Below, in pieces: positions 35,122-44,029 of a DNA stretch of 64,000 nt. Under the pieces are notes generated by a model that did no database searches, was not told the DNA's origin, and saw only the letters and a program-made list of their open reading frames with translations. The stretch is taken from the NCBI RefSeq assembly GCF_004965515.1, contig NZ_SSHH01000004.1, positions 464,599 to 528,598 of the forward strand, read 5' to 3'. Both the position numbers and the translations under genes were made by a program. Source of the stretch: Alteraurantiacibacter aquimixticola. GTDB lineage: Bacteria; Pseudomonadota; Alphaproteobacteria; Sphingomonadales; Sphingomonadaceae. Position 1 is the stretch's first letter. The number at the start of each line of letters is the position of its first letter.

Positions 35122-35981
35122 GCAGCTTCCCCTTCCACATGCATATTATCGATCAGTCGCGTCGTGCCGATACGCGCGGCCACCAGCAGGCGCGCCGGAG
35201 CAGTCGGTGCACTCAACAGAGGTGTGAGGCTGTCGGCATCGGCCAGCGTTGCATAATCGATGGAGGCAAAGCCTGCACTCACCAATTCAGATTGCAGCCA
35301 GCCGAGCGTGGCGGGCACGTCCTTGCCTGCCTCGATCCGTTCGATCGCCTCGCGCATGGTCTGGCTGAGCCGTGCAGCGGAGGCGCGCTCCTCGGGCGAG
35401 AGATAGGCGTTGCGGCTGCTCATCGCGAGGCCGTCCGCCTCGCGCACGGTGGGCACGCCGATGATATTGCCGGCAAGCGGGAAGGCGAGGTCGAGGTCGC
35501 GCGCCATGCGGCGGATCACCGCCAGTTGCTGCCAGTCCTTCTCCCCGAACAGCGCGACATCGGGGCGCACCTGGTTGAACAGCTTGCACACCACCGTCGC
35601 CACTCCGTCGAAATGGCCGGGGCGCGAAGCACCGCACAGGCCTTCGCTGACGCCGGAGACGGAGATACTGGTGGCGAAGCCTGCGGGATACATAGCCGCC
35701 ACATCGGGCGCCCACAGCAGCGCGGTGCCTTCGCTTTCAAGCTTCGCCTGGTCCTCCGCCAGCTGGCGCGGATAGGCGTCCAGATCCTCGTTCGGGCCGA
35801 ATTGCGTGGGATTTACGAAGATCGAGGCAACGACATGGTCGGCATGCCGTTTCGCCTCGCGCACCAGCGTCAAATGCCCTTCGTGCAGCGCGCCCATGGT
35901 CGGAACCATGGCAATCGTGCCGCTTTGGCGCAGCTCATCCACAGTTTCCCGCAAGGTTTGCAGGTCGCTAACGGTTTCCAC
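35118..35981 (-). CDS. panC: pantothenate synthetase (pantoate--beta-alanine ligase)
   Basis: This enzyme condenses pantoate and beta-alanine with ATP to give pantothenate, the vitamin precursor of coenzyme A. The 287-residue product has the nucleotidyl-transferase motifs VPTMGALHEGHLTLV and GEKDWQQLAVI, with VASIFVNPTQFGPNEDL between. It is divergent from mipZ with a 75-base gap. The NTF2-like gene overlaps its 3' end. Confidence 0.97.
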   Translation of the reverse strand: METVSDLQTLRETVDELRQSGTIAMVPTMGALHEGHLTLVREAKRHADHVVASIFVNPTQFGPNEDLDAYPRQLAEDQAKLESEGTALLWAPDVAAMYPAGFATSISVSGVSEGLCGASRPGHFDGVATVVCKLFNQVRPDVALFGEKDWQQLAVIRRMARDLDLAFPLAGNIIGVPTVREADGLAMSSRNAYLSPEERASAARLSQTMREAIERIEAGKDVPATLGWLQSELVSAGFASIDYATLADADSLTPLLSAPTAPARLLVAARIGTTRLIDNMHVEGEAA

Positions 35982-36056
35982 GCGGCTTCCCCTCCGATAC
36001 TATCCGCAAGACAGCAGCCTAGCCGCGTCCATTAGCCAGAGAAAGCCTCCACGCAC

Positions 36057-36863
36057 GTGACCGCATCCGCCGCCCACCGCATCGTCTTCGCCAATGAAAA
36101 GGGCGGGACGGGCAAATCCACCACCGCCGTGCATGTCGCGGTGGCGCTCACCTATCAGGGCGCGAAAGTGGCGGCGATCGATCTCGATACGCGGCAGGCG
36201 ACGATGAGCCGCTATATCGAGAACCGGGAGGAAACGCGCGCGCGGCGCGCAATCGACCTGCCCGGCCCGGAATGCGAGATCTTTCGCGGCGAGACCGTTG
36301 AGGAACTGGAAGCGCAGGCCGCGCGTCTTTCCGAAGATGCCGATTTCATCATCTTTGATACGCCCGGGCGCGACGATCCCTTTGCGCGCCATGTGGCGAC
36401 CGAGGCGGATACGCTGGTGACGCCGATGAATGACAGCTTCGTCGATTTCGACCTGATCGGACAGGTCGAAGCCGAAACCTTCAAGGTGCGCCGCCTGTCC
36501 TTCTATGCCGAGCTGATCTGGGAAGCACGGCTGAAGCGCAGCCGCGCGACGATCGAGCAGCACCGGCGCGAGATGGACTGGGTGGTGGTCAGGAACCGCA
36601 CCGGCCATACCGATGCGCGCAACCAGCGCCGCATCGACCAGGCGCTGACCGAGCTATCGAAGCGCGTGGGCTTCCGCGTCTCGCATGGCCTGTCCGAACG
36701 CGTGATCTATCGCGAGCTGTTCCCTTCCGGCCTCACCCTGCTCGACAAGGGGCACCTGGGCGAACTCGGCACCAGCCACCTCGTCGCGCGGCAGGAATTG
36801 CGCAGCCTTGTCGCCCATCTCAACCTGCCCATGGCGGGACGAAAGGCCGATAAAGCCGCCTGA
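36057..36863 (+). CDS. mipZ: division-plane positioning ATPase MipZ (ParA family)
   Basis: A 268-residue ParA/MinD-type ATPase. In Caulobacter, MipZ forms bipolar gradients with ParB and keeps FtsZ rings at midcell. The deviant Walker A motif is NEKGGTGKST (13-22), and DLDTRQATMSRYIENRE and FDTPGRDDP follow as in MipZ. The RNRTGHTDARNQRR segment also fits MipZ rather than ParA. The start is GTG at 36057. A membrane J-domain gene begins one base after the stop, so the two are likely co-transcribed. Confidence 0.92.
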   Translation: MTASAAHRIVFANEKGGTGKSTTAVHVAVALTYQGAKVAAIDLDTRQATMSRYIENREETRARRAIDLPGPECEIFRGETVEELEAQAARLSEDADFIIFDTPGRDDPFARHVATEADTLVTPMNDSFVDFDLIGQVEAETFKVRRLSFYAELIWEARLKRSRATIEQHRREMDWVVVRNRTGHTDARNQRRIDQALTELSKRVGFRVSHGLSERVIYRELFPSGLTLLDKGHLGELGTSHLVARQELRSLVAHLNLPMAGRKADKAA

Positions 36864-36864
36864 C

Positions 36865-37155
36865 ATGCTGATCCGCCTCCTGATCCTCGCCGGCATCGTG
36901 TGCTTCTTCTACAAGATGATCCGCGGGCGATGGCCGTGGGAAAAGGCGGTATCGACGCGGCAGCAGGCGATCTTCCGCGCGCGCCGATTGCTGGGTGTGG
37001 AAGCGCGCGCCAACAGAACTGACATCATAGCCGCGCATAAGCGGCTGGTCGCGATGGTCCATCCCGACAAGGGCGGGACCAATGAGCAGGTGCACGAGGC
37101 GAATGCCGCGCGTGACCTGTTGTTCGACGAATTGCCCGACGGGCGACCAGATTAG
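36865..37155 (+). CDS. membrane-anchored J-domain protein (Tim14/Pam18-like)
   Basis: A 96-residue protein with one N-terminal transmembrane helix (LIRLLILAGIVCFFYKMI) and a C-terminal J-like domain (about 36-96). RRLLGVEARANRTDIIAAHK leads to the HPDKGG motif, followed by ANAARDLLFDEL. This order and the loop wording match mitochondrial Tim14/Pam18 and the alphaproteobacterial DnaJ-like relatives, not classical DnaJ. It lies one base after mipZ and 12 bases before phosphomannomutase. It probably stimulates an Hsp70 partner at the membrane; the partner is unknown. Confidence 0.85.
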   Translation: MLIRLLILAGIVCFFYKMIRGRWPWEKAVSTRQQAIFRARRLLGVEARANRTDIIAAHKRLVAMVHPDKGGTNEQVHEANAARDLLFDELPDGRPD

Positions 37156-37167
37156 GCAGGAGTTTGC

Positions 37168-38571
37168 ATGACCCACCAGTTCCACCCTACCGTATTGCGA
37201 GAATACGATATTCGCGGGATCATCGGCGAAACGCTGGGCGCGGAGGATGCGCGCGCCATCGGCCGCGGTTTCGGCACGCTGATCGCGCGGGCCGGGGGCA
37301 AGAAGGTGGCGGTCGGTTATGACGGGCGCGTCAGTTCGCCGATGCTGGAGCACGCATTGGTCGAAGGGCTGAATGCCAGCGGCGTCGATGTGCGCCGGGT
37401 CGGCATGGGGCCCACGCCCATGCTCTATTATGCCGAGGCTTCAGCCGAAGAGGTGGACGGCGGCATTCAGATAACCGGCAGCCACAATCCCGCCAACTAT
37501 AATGGCTTCAAGATGGTATTTCGCGGGCGTCCCTTCTTCGGCGCCGACATCCTCAAGCTGGGCGAGATGGCGGCGGCGGGCGACTGGGATGACGGGGTCG
37601 GCGGGGTCGAGGACGTAGACATCCTCGATGCTTATATCGACCGCCTGCTCGAGGGGCTCGACGGTATCGATCCCCAGGTCCTGTCCGGTCTGAAGGTGGG
37701 GTGGGATGCAGGCAATGGTGCTGCCGGTCCCGCGCTGGAAAAGCTGGCTGCGCGCCTGCCCGGCGAGCATCACCTGCTGTTTACCGAAGTCGATGGCGAA
37801 TTTCCCAATCATCATCCTGATCCTACTGTCGAGGAAAACCTTGCGGACTTGCGAAAGCTTGTCTCCGTAAAATCCCTCGATTTTGGAGTGGCTTTCGATG
37901 GTGACGGCGACCGGATCGGCGCGATCGACGGGGAGGGCAGGGTCATATGGGGCGACCAGCTGCTGATGATCTATGCGGAAGACCTCTTACGGGTTTCCCC
38001 GGGGGTGACGATCATCGCCGATGTGAAGGCCAGCCGCGCGCTGTTCGACCATGTATCGGTCTGTGGCGGCACCCCGCTGATGTGGAAGACGGGGCACTCG
38101 CTGATTAAATCCAAAATGAAGGAAGTTTCCTCGCCTTTGGCCGGGGAAATGAGCGGACACGTGTTTTTTGCCGACACCTATTACGGTTTCGACGATGCGC
38201 TCTATGCCGGGATTCGCCTGATCGCTGCCGCCGCGCGGCTGGGCAAATCGGTGACCGAGCTGCGCGGTGCGATGCCCGCCATGCTCAACACGCCCGAGAT
38301 GCGCTTCCAGGTGGATGAGAGCCGCAAGTTCGCCGCGATCGACGAGGTGAAGAAGCGGCTGGCGAACAGCACGGACGAGGTGAATTCCACCGATGGCGTG
38401 CGCGTCACCAATGACGATGGCTGGTGGCTGCTGCGCGCTTCCAACACGCAGGACGTGCTGGTTGCCCGCGCTGAAAGCGACAGCCAGGAAGGGCTCGACC
38501 GCCTGCTGGCGCAGATCGACGAGCAGCTCGGTCTTTCGGGGCTGGAGCGTGGCCCGCAGGCTGGGCATTGA
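37168..38571 (+). CDS. phosphomannomutase / phosphoglucomutase
   Basis: A 467-residue alpha-D-phosphohexomutase that interconverts hexose 6- and 1-phosphates, feeding nucleotide-sugar and envelope polysaccharide synthesis. The phosphoserine loop is QITGSHNPANYNG, the metal loop is FDGDGDRIG, and GEMSGHVFF is the sugar-binding motif. The N-terminus LREYDIRGIIGE is typical of the AlgC/PMM-PGM group. It follows the J-domain gene by 12 bases and may share its transcript. Exact substrate balance (mannose or glucose) is not determined by the sequence. Confidence 0.93.
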   Translation: MTHQFHPTVLREYDIRGIIGETLGAEDARAIGRGFGTLIARAGGKKVAVGYDGRVSSPMLEHALVEGLNASGVDVRRVGMGPTPMLYYAEASAEEVDGGIQITGSHNPANYNGFKMVFRGRPFFGADILKLGEMAAAGDWDDGVGGVEDVDILDAYIDRLLEGLDGIDPQVLSGLKVGWDAGNGAAGPALEKLAARLPGEHHLLFTEVDGEFPNHHPDPTVEENLADLRKLVSVKSLDFGVAFDGDGDRIGAIDGEGRVIWGDQLLMIYAEDLLRVSPGVTIIADVKASRALFDHVSVCGGTPLMWKTGHSLIKSKMKEVSSPLAGEMSGHVFFADTYYGFDDALYAGIRLIAAAARLGKSVTELRGAMPAMLNTPEMRFQVDESRKFAAIDEVKKRLANSTDEVNSTDGVRVTNDDGWWLLRASNTQDVLVARAESDSQEGLDRLLAQIDEQLGLSGLERGPQAGH

Positions 38572-38592
38572 GCGGTTGAGAGGAACAGGGAA

Positions 38593-39399
38593 ATGAAGCG
38601 CATCCTTTTTGCAATCGCTGCGCCTGTCGCGCTGGCCACCGCGCCGGCACCCGCCTTGGCGCAGGACAGTGCCGGCGATGCCGAGATGCAGCAATTGTCC
38701 GCCATGTTCTCGCAAATGTTCACTGCGGAACCGCTGACGGCTGAGCAGGAGGCTCGCCTGCCGCTTGCGACCGAGCTGGTTGTGCAAGTCATGCCGGAAG
38801 GCTTCTATGGCCGCATGATGGAAGACATGCTGGGCGGCATTCTCGATCCGCTCATGTCGATGATGCCAGAAACCATGCCTGCGGGCGAGATCGCGGCGTA
38901 TCTCGGCCAGCCTGTCGACGTGGTCGAGGCGATGGATGAAGGCGAGCGGCAGGCCATCGCCGCCATGATCGATCCGCAATATGGCGCGCGGCTCGATGCG
39001 GGCATGGATTACATGATGGGCGAACTGGTGAAGCAGCTCGTGGCGTTCGAGCCCTATATGCGCGACGGACTTTCGCGCGCCTATGCCGCGCGTTTCACCC
39101 AGCCGCAGCTGGAGGATATCGCCGCCTTCTTCGCCACCGAAACCGGCTCGCTCTATGCCACCGAAAGCATGATGGTCTTCACCGATCCACAAGTCATGTC
39201 GGCTTCCATGCAGGCCATGCCGATGATGCTGGAAGACATGCCGCGCATCATGGGCGAAATGGAGCAGATGATGTCTGCCGCAGGGCAGGCGCGCGGATTT
39301 GGCGATCTGTCCCAGCAGGAGCGGGAGCGGATCGCCAACGCACTGAGCATCAGCGTTGCCGAGCTTCGCAAGGGCATGGAGCAGGCTTCGGCGAAGTGA
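38593..39399 (+). CDS. DUF2059-domain secreted protein
   Basis: A 268-residue exported protein with a signal peptide ending near PALAQD. The central part is very methionine-rich. A DUF2059-like segment occupies about residues 135-200 (RDGLSRAYAARFTQPQLEDI). DUF2059 proteins are helical periplasmic proteins with no established function. It sits 21 bases after phosphomannomutase and 28 bases before the arylamine acetyltransferase gene. No lipobox is seen. Confidence 0.83.
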   Translation: MKRILFAIAAPVALATAPAPALAQDSAGDAEMQQLSAMFSQMFTAEPLTAEQEARLPLATELVVQVMPEGFYGRMMEDMLGGILDPLMSMMPETMPAGEIAAYLGQPVDVVEAMDEGERQAIAAMIDPQYGARLDAGMDYMMGELVKQLVAFEPYMRDGLSRAYAARFTQPQLEDIAAFFATETGSLYATESMMVFTDPQVMSASMQAMPMMLEDMPRIMGEMEQMMSAAGQARGFGDLSQQERERIANALSISVAELRKGMEQASAK

Positions 39400-39427
39400 G
39401 CGTTCCGGCACTGCGACGCGACAGGCG

Positions 39428-40261
39428 ATGAACGCGCGCCTTCACTCCTATTGCCAGCGTATCGGGCTCGACGCCCCGCCCCCGCCGACGCCCGAGGGCT
39501 TGGACAAGGTGCAGGCAGCGCACAGGCAGGCGATCACCTTCGAGAATATCGACGTGCTGCTCGGCAAGCCCATCGCGATCGATGGCGACGCGGCCTTCGC
39601 CAAGCTGGTGGAGCGTGGGCGCGGCGGATACTGCTTCGAACAGAACCGCCTCTATGCGGACATGCTGGCGGCGATCGGCATCGCCACGCGCCCGCTGCTC
39701 GCCCGACCGCGCCTTGCCATTCCCGAAGGCATGATCCCGCCGCGCACCCATGTGCTGCTATTGGCGGAGTTCTCCGGTGAGCCGTGGATCGCCGATGCCG
39801 GTTTCGGCGGCTCCTATGTCCCGCCCCTGCCGTTGCAGGATGGAGCGGTGACCACCACCGGAGACGGTGCGCGCCATCGACTGCGGCGGATTTTCCGGCC
39901 CGATGGCGAATGGGTGCTGGAGCGTGCCGGATCGCGGGCGAGCACAGATGGACGCGCTCTCGACCATGCCGATTGGCAGGCGCAATACACATTCGACCTG
40001 GCGCATGTGGAGGCAGCCGACCTCGAACAAGCCAATCACTGGACCGCAAACTGGCCGCAATCGCGCTTCCGCCTGCAACCCATCGTCAGCCTGGTCCTGC
40101 CCGATGGCTTCATGGCGCTCTCCGGCCGGTCGCTCTCCATCGCCCGCGGTGGCGAGGCGGAGAAGCGGGAGATCGCCTCGGATGCCGAGTGGCGCGAAGT
40201 GATGCAGTCGCATTTCGGCATCGCGCTCACGGAGGACGACGTCGCGCGCATCGCGCCGTAG
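39428..40261 (+). CDS. nat: arylamine N-acetyltransferase
   Basis: A 277-residue cytoplasmic enzyme that transfers acetyl from acetyl-CoA to arylamines or hydrazines. The Cys-His-Asp triad of the family is present: Cys69 in RGGYCFEQN, His108 in RTHVLLL and Asp123 in WIADAGFGG. The ATG at 39428 (MNARLHSYC) is preferred over a longer frame that overlaps the DUF2059 gene. It is followed 70 bases later by the DEXH helicase. The natural substrate is unknown. Confidence 0.93.
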   Translation: MNARLHSYCQRIGLDAPPPPTPEGLDKVQAAHRQAITFENIDVLLGKPIAIDGDAAFAKLVERGRGGYCFEQNRLYADMLAAIGIATRPLLARPRLAIPEGMIPPRTHVLLLAEFSGEPWIADAGFGGSYVPPLPLQDGAVTTTGDGARHRLRRIFRPDGEWVLERAGSRASTDGRALDHADWQAQYTFDLAHVEAADLEQANHWTANWPQSRFRLQPIVSLVLPDGFMALSGRSLSIARGGEAEKREIASDAEWREVMQSHFGIALTEDDVARIAP

Positions 40262-40331
40262 CGTTTGGGGATACGCGCGCGCATTCCGGCGTTGGTGAGC
40301 GGGGCGGGGGTCTGGTAATCGACTGGAGCCC

Positions 40332-42794
40332 ATGGAGCTGCCCAAACCCTCGATCCCGCCCGAAATCAGCGCATGGTTCGCCGCGCGTGACTGGCGCATC
40401 CGCCGCCATCAGTCCGAAATGCTTGCCGCTTCGCAGGCCGGCCAGCACGCGATGCTGGTGGCCGATACGGGTGCAGGCAAAACGCTGGCGGGCTTCCTGC
40501 CCACATTGGCGGCCTTCTGCCCGTCCACGCTTGCAGGTGACGCGCCGCCAGAGGGCCTGCACACGCTCTACGTCTCGCCCCTGAAGGCGCTGGCGCATGA
40601 CGTGCAGCGCAACCTCCTCACGCCGGTGGAGGAGATGGGCCTCGACCTCCGCATCGAAACGCGCAGCGGCGATACGCCGTCCGACCGCAAGAAGCGCCAG
40701 CGCAGCCGCCCGCCGCATGTGCTGCTGACCACGCCCGAAAGCCTCTCGCTGCTGCTCAGCTTCCCCGACAGTTTCGAGCTGTTCAAGGGGCTGAAACGCG
40801 TGGTGGTGGACGAGATCCATGCCTTCGCGACGCAGAAGCGCGGCGATATCCTCGCGCTTGCCCTTTCGCGGCTGCAGGCCATTGCGCCCGAACTCCAGCG
40901 CGTTGGCCTTTCCGCCACTGTCGCCTCCCCGGAGGCCTTCCGCGAGTGGCTCGCGCCATGGGGCGACATCGACAGCGTGGCGCTGGTCGAGGGCGAGAAG
41001 GGTGCGGAGCCCGAAGTCGAGATCCTGCTGCCGGAAGAAGAGCGCGTGCCCTGGGGCGGCCATGCGGCGACCTGGGCGATCCCGCAGCTCTATGAGCGTA
41101 TCCGCGAGAACCGCACCACGCTGGTCTTCACCAATACGCGCTTCCTGGCCGAATATATCTTCCAGCAGCTATGGGATGCGAATGAGGACAATTTGCCGAT
41201 CGGCATCCACCATGGCTCGCTGTCCAAGGAGGGGCGGCGCAAGGTGGAAGGCGCGATGGCGCGCGGCGAATTGCGGGCGCTGGTTTGTACCGCCAGCCTC
41301 GATCTCGGCGTGGACTGGGGCGATATCGACCTTGTGGTGCAGATGGGCGCGCCCAAGGGTTCCAGCCGCCTGTTGCAGCGCATCGGGCGCGCCAATCACC
41401 GTCTCGACCAGCCCAGCCGCGCGCTGCTCGTGCCCGGCAACCGTTTCGAATTCCTCGAAGCCATGGCAGCGAAGCAGGCGGTGGATGAGGGCAAGCGCGA
41501 TGGCGAGGATTTCCGCCCCGGCACGCTCGACGTGCTGGCCCAGCATGTGATGGCTTGCGCCTGTGCCGCGCCGTTCGAGGAGAAGGCGCTGCTGGCCGAA
41601 GTGCGCTCAAGCCTCGCCTATAGCTGGGTGGACGAGGCGGTGTGGGAGCGCGTGCTCAATTTCGTCGCCACTGGCGGCTATGCGCTCAAGGCCTATGACA
41701 AGTTCAAGCGGATCACGCGCGACAGGGAAGGCGTGTGGCGGCTGACGCATCCCGAACAGGCGCAACGCCACCGGATGAATGCGGGGATCATCGTCGATAG
41801 CGAGATGCTCAATGTCCGCTTCCGCAACGGAAGATCGCTGGGCAAGGTGGAGGAGCGTTTCGCCGCCTCGCTCTCGCCCGGCGACACTTTCCAGTTCTCA
41901 GGCCTCAATCTCGAGGTCGAACAGCTGAAGGACATGGAGCTGGTGGTGCGCGCCAGCACCAAGGCGGCGATGATCCCCTCCTATGGCGGGTTGCGCCTGC
42001 CGCTGACCACGCACCTGGCCGATCGTGTGCGCGCGTTGCTGGTCGATCGGCCGGGCTGGGCAAGCTTTCCTGACGATGTGCGCGAGTGGCTGGAGGTGCA
42101 GGACTGGCGCAGCCAGCTGCCGGGGCCGGACAATTTGCTGGTCGAAAGCTTCCCGCATGGGGCGCGCGAATACACGGTCTATTACACCTTCACCGGGTGG
42201 AACGCGAACCAGTCGCTGGGCATGCTGATCACCAAGCGGATGGAGGATCTGGGCCTCATGCCCGGCGGCTTTGTCGCCAACGACTATTCGCTCGCGGTCT
42301 GGGGGCTGAAGCCGGTGGAGGACCCGGCGGCGCTGCTCTCGCCCACCATCCTGCAGGATGAATTTATCGACTGGGTGCAGGACAGCTACCTCCTGCGCCG
42401 TGCCTTTCGCGAAGTGGCGGTGATCGGCGGGCTCGTCGAACGGCAGCATCCCGGCAAGCGGAAGAGCGGCAAGCAGGTCACCTTCTCGACCGACCTTATC
42501 TATGACGTGCTGAAGAAATACGAGCCCGACCACGTGCTGATGGAAGCGGCCTGGGCCGATGCGCGCGCGAAGCTGACCGATATCGCGCGCCTCGCCGACT
42601 TGCTCGACACGGCGGCGGAGCGGATCGAACATGTGCAGTTGGAGCGGGTCAGCCCGCTTGCCGTTCCGGTGATGGTTATGATCGGTCGGGAGGCGGTGCC
42701 GCAGGGCGCGGCGGATGAGGAACTGCTGCTAGAGGCGGAGAGCCTGGCGGGTGCGGCGATGGAGGTGGACTTGCCGGGTGTGGTGGAGGACTAG
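40332..42794 (+). CDS. ligase-associated DEXH-box helicase (Lhr-like)
   Basis: An 820-residue superfamily 2 helicase of the ligase-associated DNA damage response group. Walker A is ADTGAGKT (44-51), the box II motif is VVDEIHAF, motif III is GLSATVASP, and motif VI is QRIGRANHR. The C-terminal half matches the Lhr-type winged-helix and DUF4011-like region. In the family, this gene usually neighbours a DNA ligase, an MBL-fold exonuclease and the PdeM phosphoesterase; none of those is in this window. Its last 119 bases overlap an antisense ExbD-like gene. Confidence 0.92.
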   Translation: MELPKPSIPPEISAWFAARDWRIRRHQSEMLAASQAGQHAMLVADTGAGKTLAGFLPTLAAFCPSTLAGDAPPEGLHTLYVSPLKALAHDVQRNLLTPVEEMGLDLRIETRSGDTPSDRKKRQRSRPPHVLLTTPESLSLLLSFPDSFELFKGLKRVVVDEIHAFATQKRGDILALALSRLQAIAPELQRVGLSATVASPEAFREWLAPWGDIDSVALVEGEKGAEPEVEILLPEEERVPWGGHAATWAIPQLYERIRENRTTLVFTNTRFLAEYIFQQLWDANEDNLPIGIHHGSLSKEGRRKVEGAMARGELRALVCTASLDLGVDWGDIDLVVQMGAPKGSSRLLQRIGRANHRLDQPSRALLVPGNRFEFLEAMAAKQAVDEGKRDGEDFRPGTLDVLAQHVMACACAAPFEEKALLAEVRSSLAYSWVDEAVWERVLNFVATGGYALKAYDKFKRITRDREGVWRLTHPEQAQRHRMNAGIIVDSEMLNVRFRNGRSLGKVEERFAASLSPGDTFQFSGLNLEVEQLKDMELVVRASTKAAMIPSYGGLRLPLTTHLADRVRALLVDRPGWASFPDDVREWLEVQDWRSQLPGPDNLLVESFPHGAREYTVYYTFTGWNANQSLGMLITKRMEDLGLMPGGFVANDYSLAVWGLKPVEDPAALLSPTILQDEFIDWVQDSYLLRRAFREVAVIGGLVERQHPGKRKSGKQVTFSTDLIYDVLKKYEPDHVLMEAAWADARAKLTDIARLADLLDTAAERIEHVQLERVSPLAVPVMVMIGREAVPQGAADEELLLEAESLAGAAMEVDLPGVVED

Positions 42795-43335
42795 CATCCA
42801 AGGCCGATAGATCAGGGGTCAGGCGCGGGTCACACTCCGCTTCCGGGTCGATTGGCAGGCCGGTCAGTGGGCTGGCGCCTTTGGGGAGCGACGCAGATGG
42901 GATCCTCGTCAATCGCAAGGGCCTCGGATGCTTGTCGAATTCGCGATGTCGGGACAGGCTCGCAAGGCAGAAGCGGTGGTCAGCCAGTCCCATCTGGACC
43001 ACGATATTGAGCACCCGCAGGGAGAGCTCGTAGCCGGCATTGGCGTCTGACTCAAAGACAAGGGTTGGCTGGACCGGCTCCGCCTTGGTCTGCTCGATCG
43101 CACCTTCGGGCGTGACTCTGAGCACGTGAGAGGGGCGGTCGGCACTGCCTTCATCCATTCCGTCGAATGGGGACAGGTCCACCAGCAGCGCATGCGTGGG
43201 CGCGCGAGAGAAACTGAGCGCCATGCTTGCCAATATCACCGCAATAGCCGCCGCCACGAAGCCGAAATGGGCACAATGGATAAGGTCGCCGTTGTCAGGG
43301 GGTTCGGCTCGGTGGCGGCGTCTGGGGAAAGGCAC
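42676..43335 (-). CDS. degenerate ExbD-like protein without the proton-carrying aspartate
   Basis: A 219-codon frame with one predicted helix (FVAAAIAVILASMALSF, about 27-43), then a periplasmic part that resembles the ExbD proteins just upstream. LVFESDANAGYELSLRVLNI parallels LQFEPEAQASYELSARVLNI of the 44030-44467 ExbD, and ALLVDL parallels LEVDLP. The N-terminal NTTPLIDV motif with its Asp is absent, and a middle stretch is shortened. The last 40 or so codons are proline-rich and antisense to the helicase 3' end. The start is GTG at 43335, 18 bases after exbD; expression is not certain. Confidence 0.55.
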   Translation of the reverse strand: MPFPRRRHRAEPPDNGDLIHCAHFGFVAAAIAVILASMALSFSRAPTHALLVDLSPFDGMDEGSADRPSHVLRVTPEGAIEQTKAEPVQPTLVFESDANAGYELSLRVLNIVVQMGLADHRFCLASLSRHREFDKHPRPLRLTRIPSASLPKGASPLTGLPIDPEAECDPRLTPDLSALDASPPPHPASPPPSPHPPGSPPLAAVPHPPRPAAPPPDRS

Positions 43336-43353
43336 GGGCGGTGGGCTTGGCCG

Positions 43354-43815
43354 TCAGTCGCGGCTGAAGTGGCGGTATTGCTCATTGCCGACGAAGGCGA
43401 ATTTGCCCGTCCCGGCATCGTCGGCGAGGTTGATGACCTGGACTGCGTCATTGTAGCTTGTCAGCGCGTGGGGCTGGAAACGGATGACCGGTTCATTTTC
43501 CTGTTTCGCAGCCGCGCTCAGCTTTGCGCCCAGTTCCTCGCGCGTGACGGCTTCGCCATTCCAGAAGGCTTGTCCGCTCGCATTCATGGTTAGCGCGATT
43601 TGCGGGGAATCAGCGCCGCCTTTGGAGCCGGGGCCGGGCAGGTCGACTTCGAGGTTATGGGCGGCGATGGGGATGGTCATGATGATCATGATCAGGAGGA
43701 CCAGCAGCACGTCGATCAGAGGGGTGGTGTTCATCTCGCTCATCGGCTTGTCGGCAGAGGCCTGGTAGGCGTTCACGCGATAGGCCGGGTAGGGGCGACG
43801 GAATGCTCTGGTCAT
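43354..43815 (-). CDS. exbD: ExbD/TolR-family biopolymer transport protein (third copy)
   Basis: A 153-residue inner-membrane protein with one helix. NTTPLIDVLL contains the conserved proton-relay aspartate (Asp35), and the periplasmic part ends GNEQYRHFSRD, like the other ExbD copies here. The longer N-terminus before MSEMNTT (MTRAFRRPYP...) is unusual and makes the start at 43815 (with a GGAGAGG site) a good choice; MSEMNTT is the alternative. It has its own promoter at 43880-43908 and is separated from the main tonB-exbB-exbD operon by an intrinsic terminator. Confidence 0.9.
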   Translation of the reverse strand: MTRAFRRPYPAYRVNAYQASADKPMSEMNTTPLIDVLLVLLIMIIMTIPIAAHNLEVDLPGPGSKGGADSPQIALTMNASGQAFWNGEAVTREELGAKLSAAAKQENEPVIRFQPHALTSYNDAVQVINLADDAGTGKFAFVGNEQYRHFSRD

Positions 43816-43879
43816 GGAAACCTCTCCTTGCGGTGCGACGTGTGTTCTCAACTCCGGGCCTGTATCAAGATGTAACAGC

Positions 43880-43908
43880 ATAACATCACATAGAAGGCGC
43901 GAGGTCAA
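43880..43908 (-). promoter_or_regulatory. sigma70-like promoter for the third exbD
   Basis: Reading the minus strand, TTGACC (43908-43903) and TGTTAT (43885-43880) are separated by exactly 17 bases. Five of six and four of six consensus bases match. The promoter lies between the terminator of the upstream operon and the exbD start at 43815. Confidence 0.65.
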
Positions 43909-43960
43909 GTTCTGCATGGCAGCAGGCAGGGATGTGGCGGAGGGGTTCCCGATCGCGGGC

Positions 43961-43991
43961 AAAGAAAAAGGGGCGGGAAAGCCCGCCCCTT
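43961..43991 (-). terminator. intrinsic terminator of the tonB-exbB-exbD-exbD operon
   Basis: A 10-base-pair stem AAGGGGCGGG (43968-43977) with CCCGCCCCTT (43982-43991) and a four-base loop. On the minus strand it is followed by a run of T (TTTTT, then CTTT). It lies 39 bases past the exbD stop at 44030. Confidence 0.85.
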
Positions 43992-44029
43992 GATCCTTTT
44001 GCCAACGCTTGCTCGCGTTGTGCTGCGGC

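Noticed and set aside
37987-39411. A 474-codon minus-strand frame across phosphomannomutase and DUF2059
   Set aside because: It spans two unrelated plus-strand genes and has no motif.
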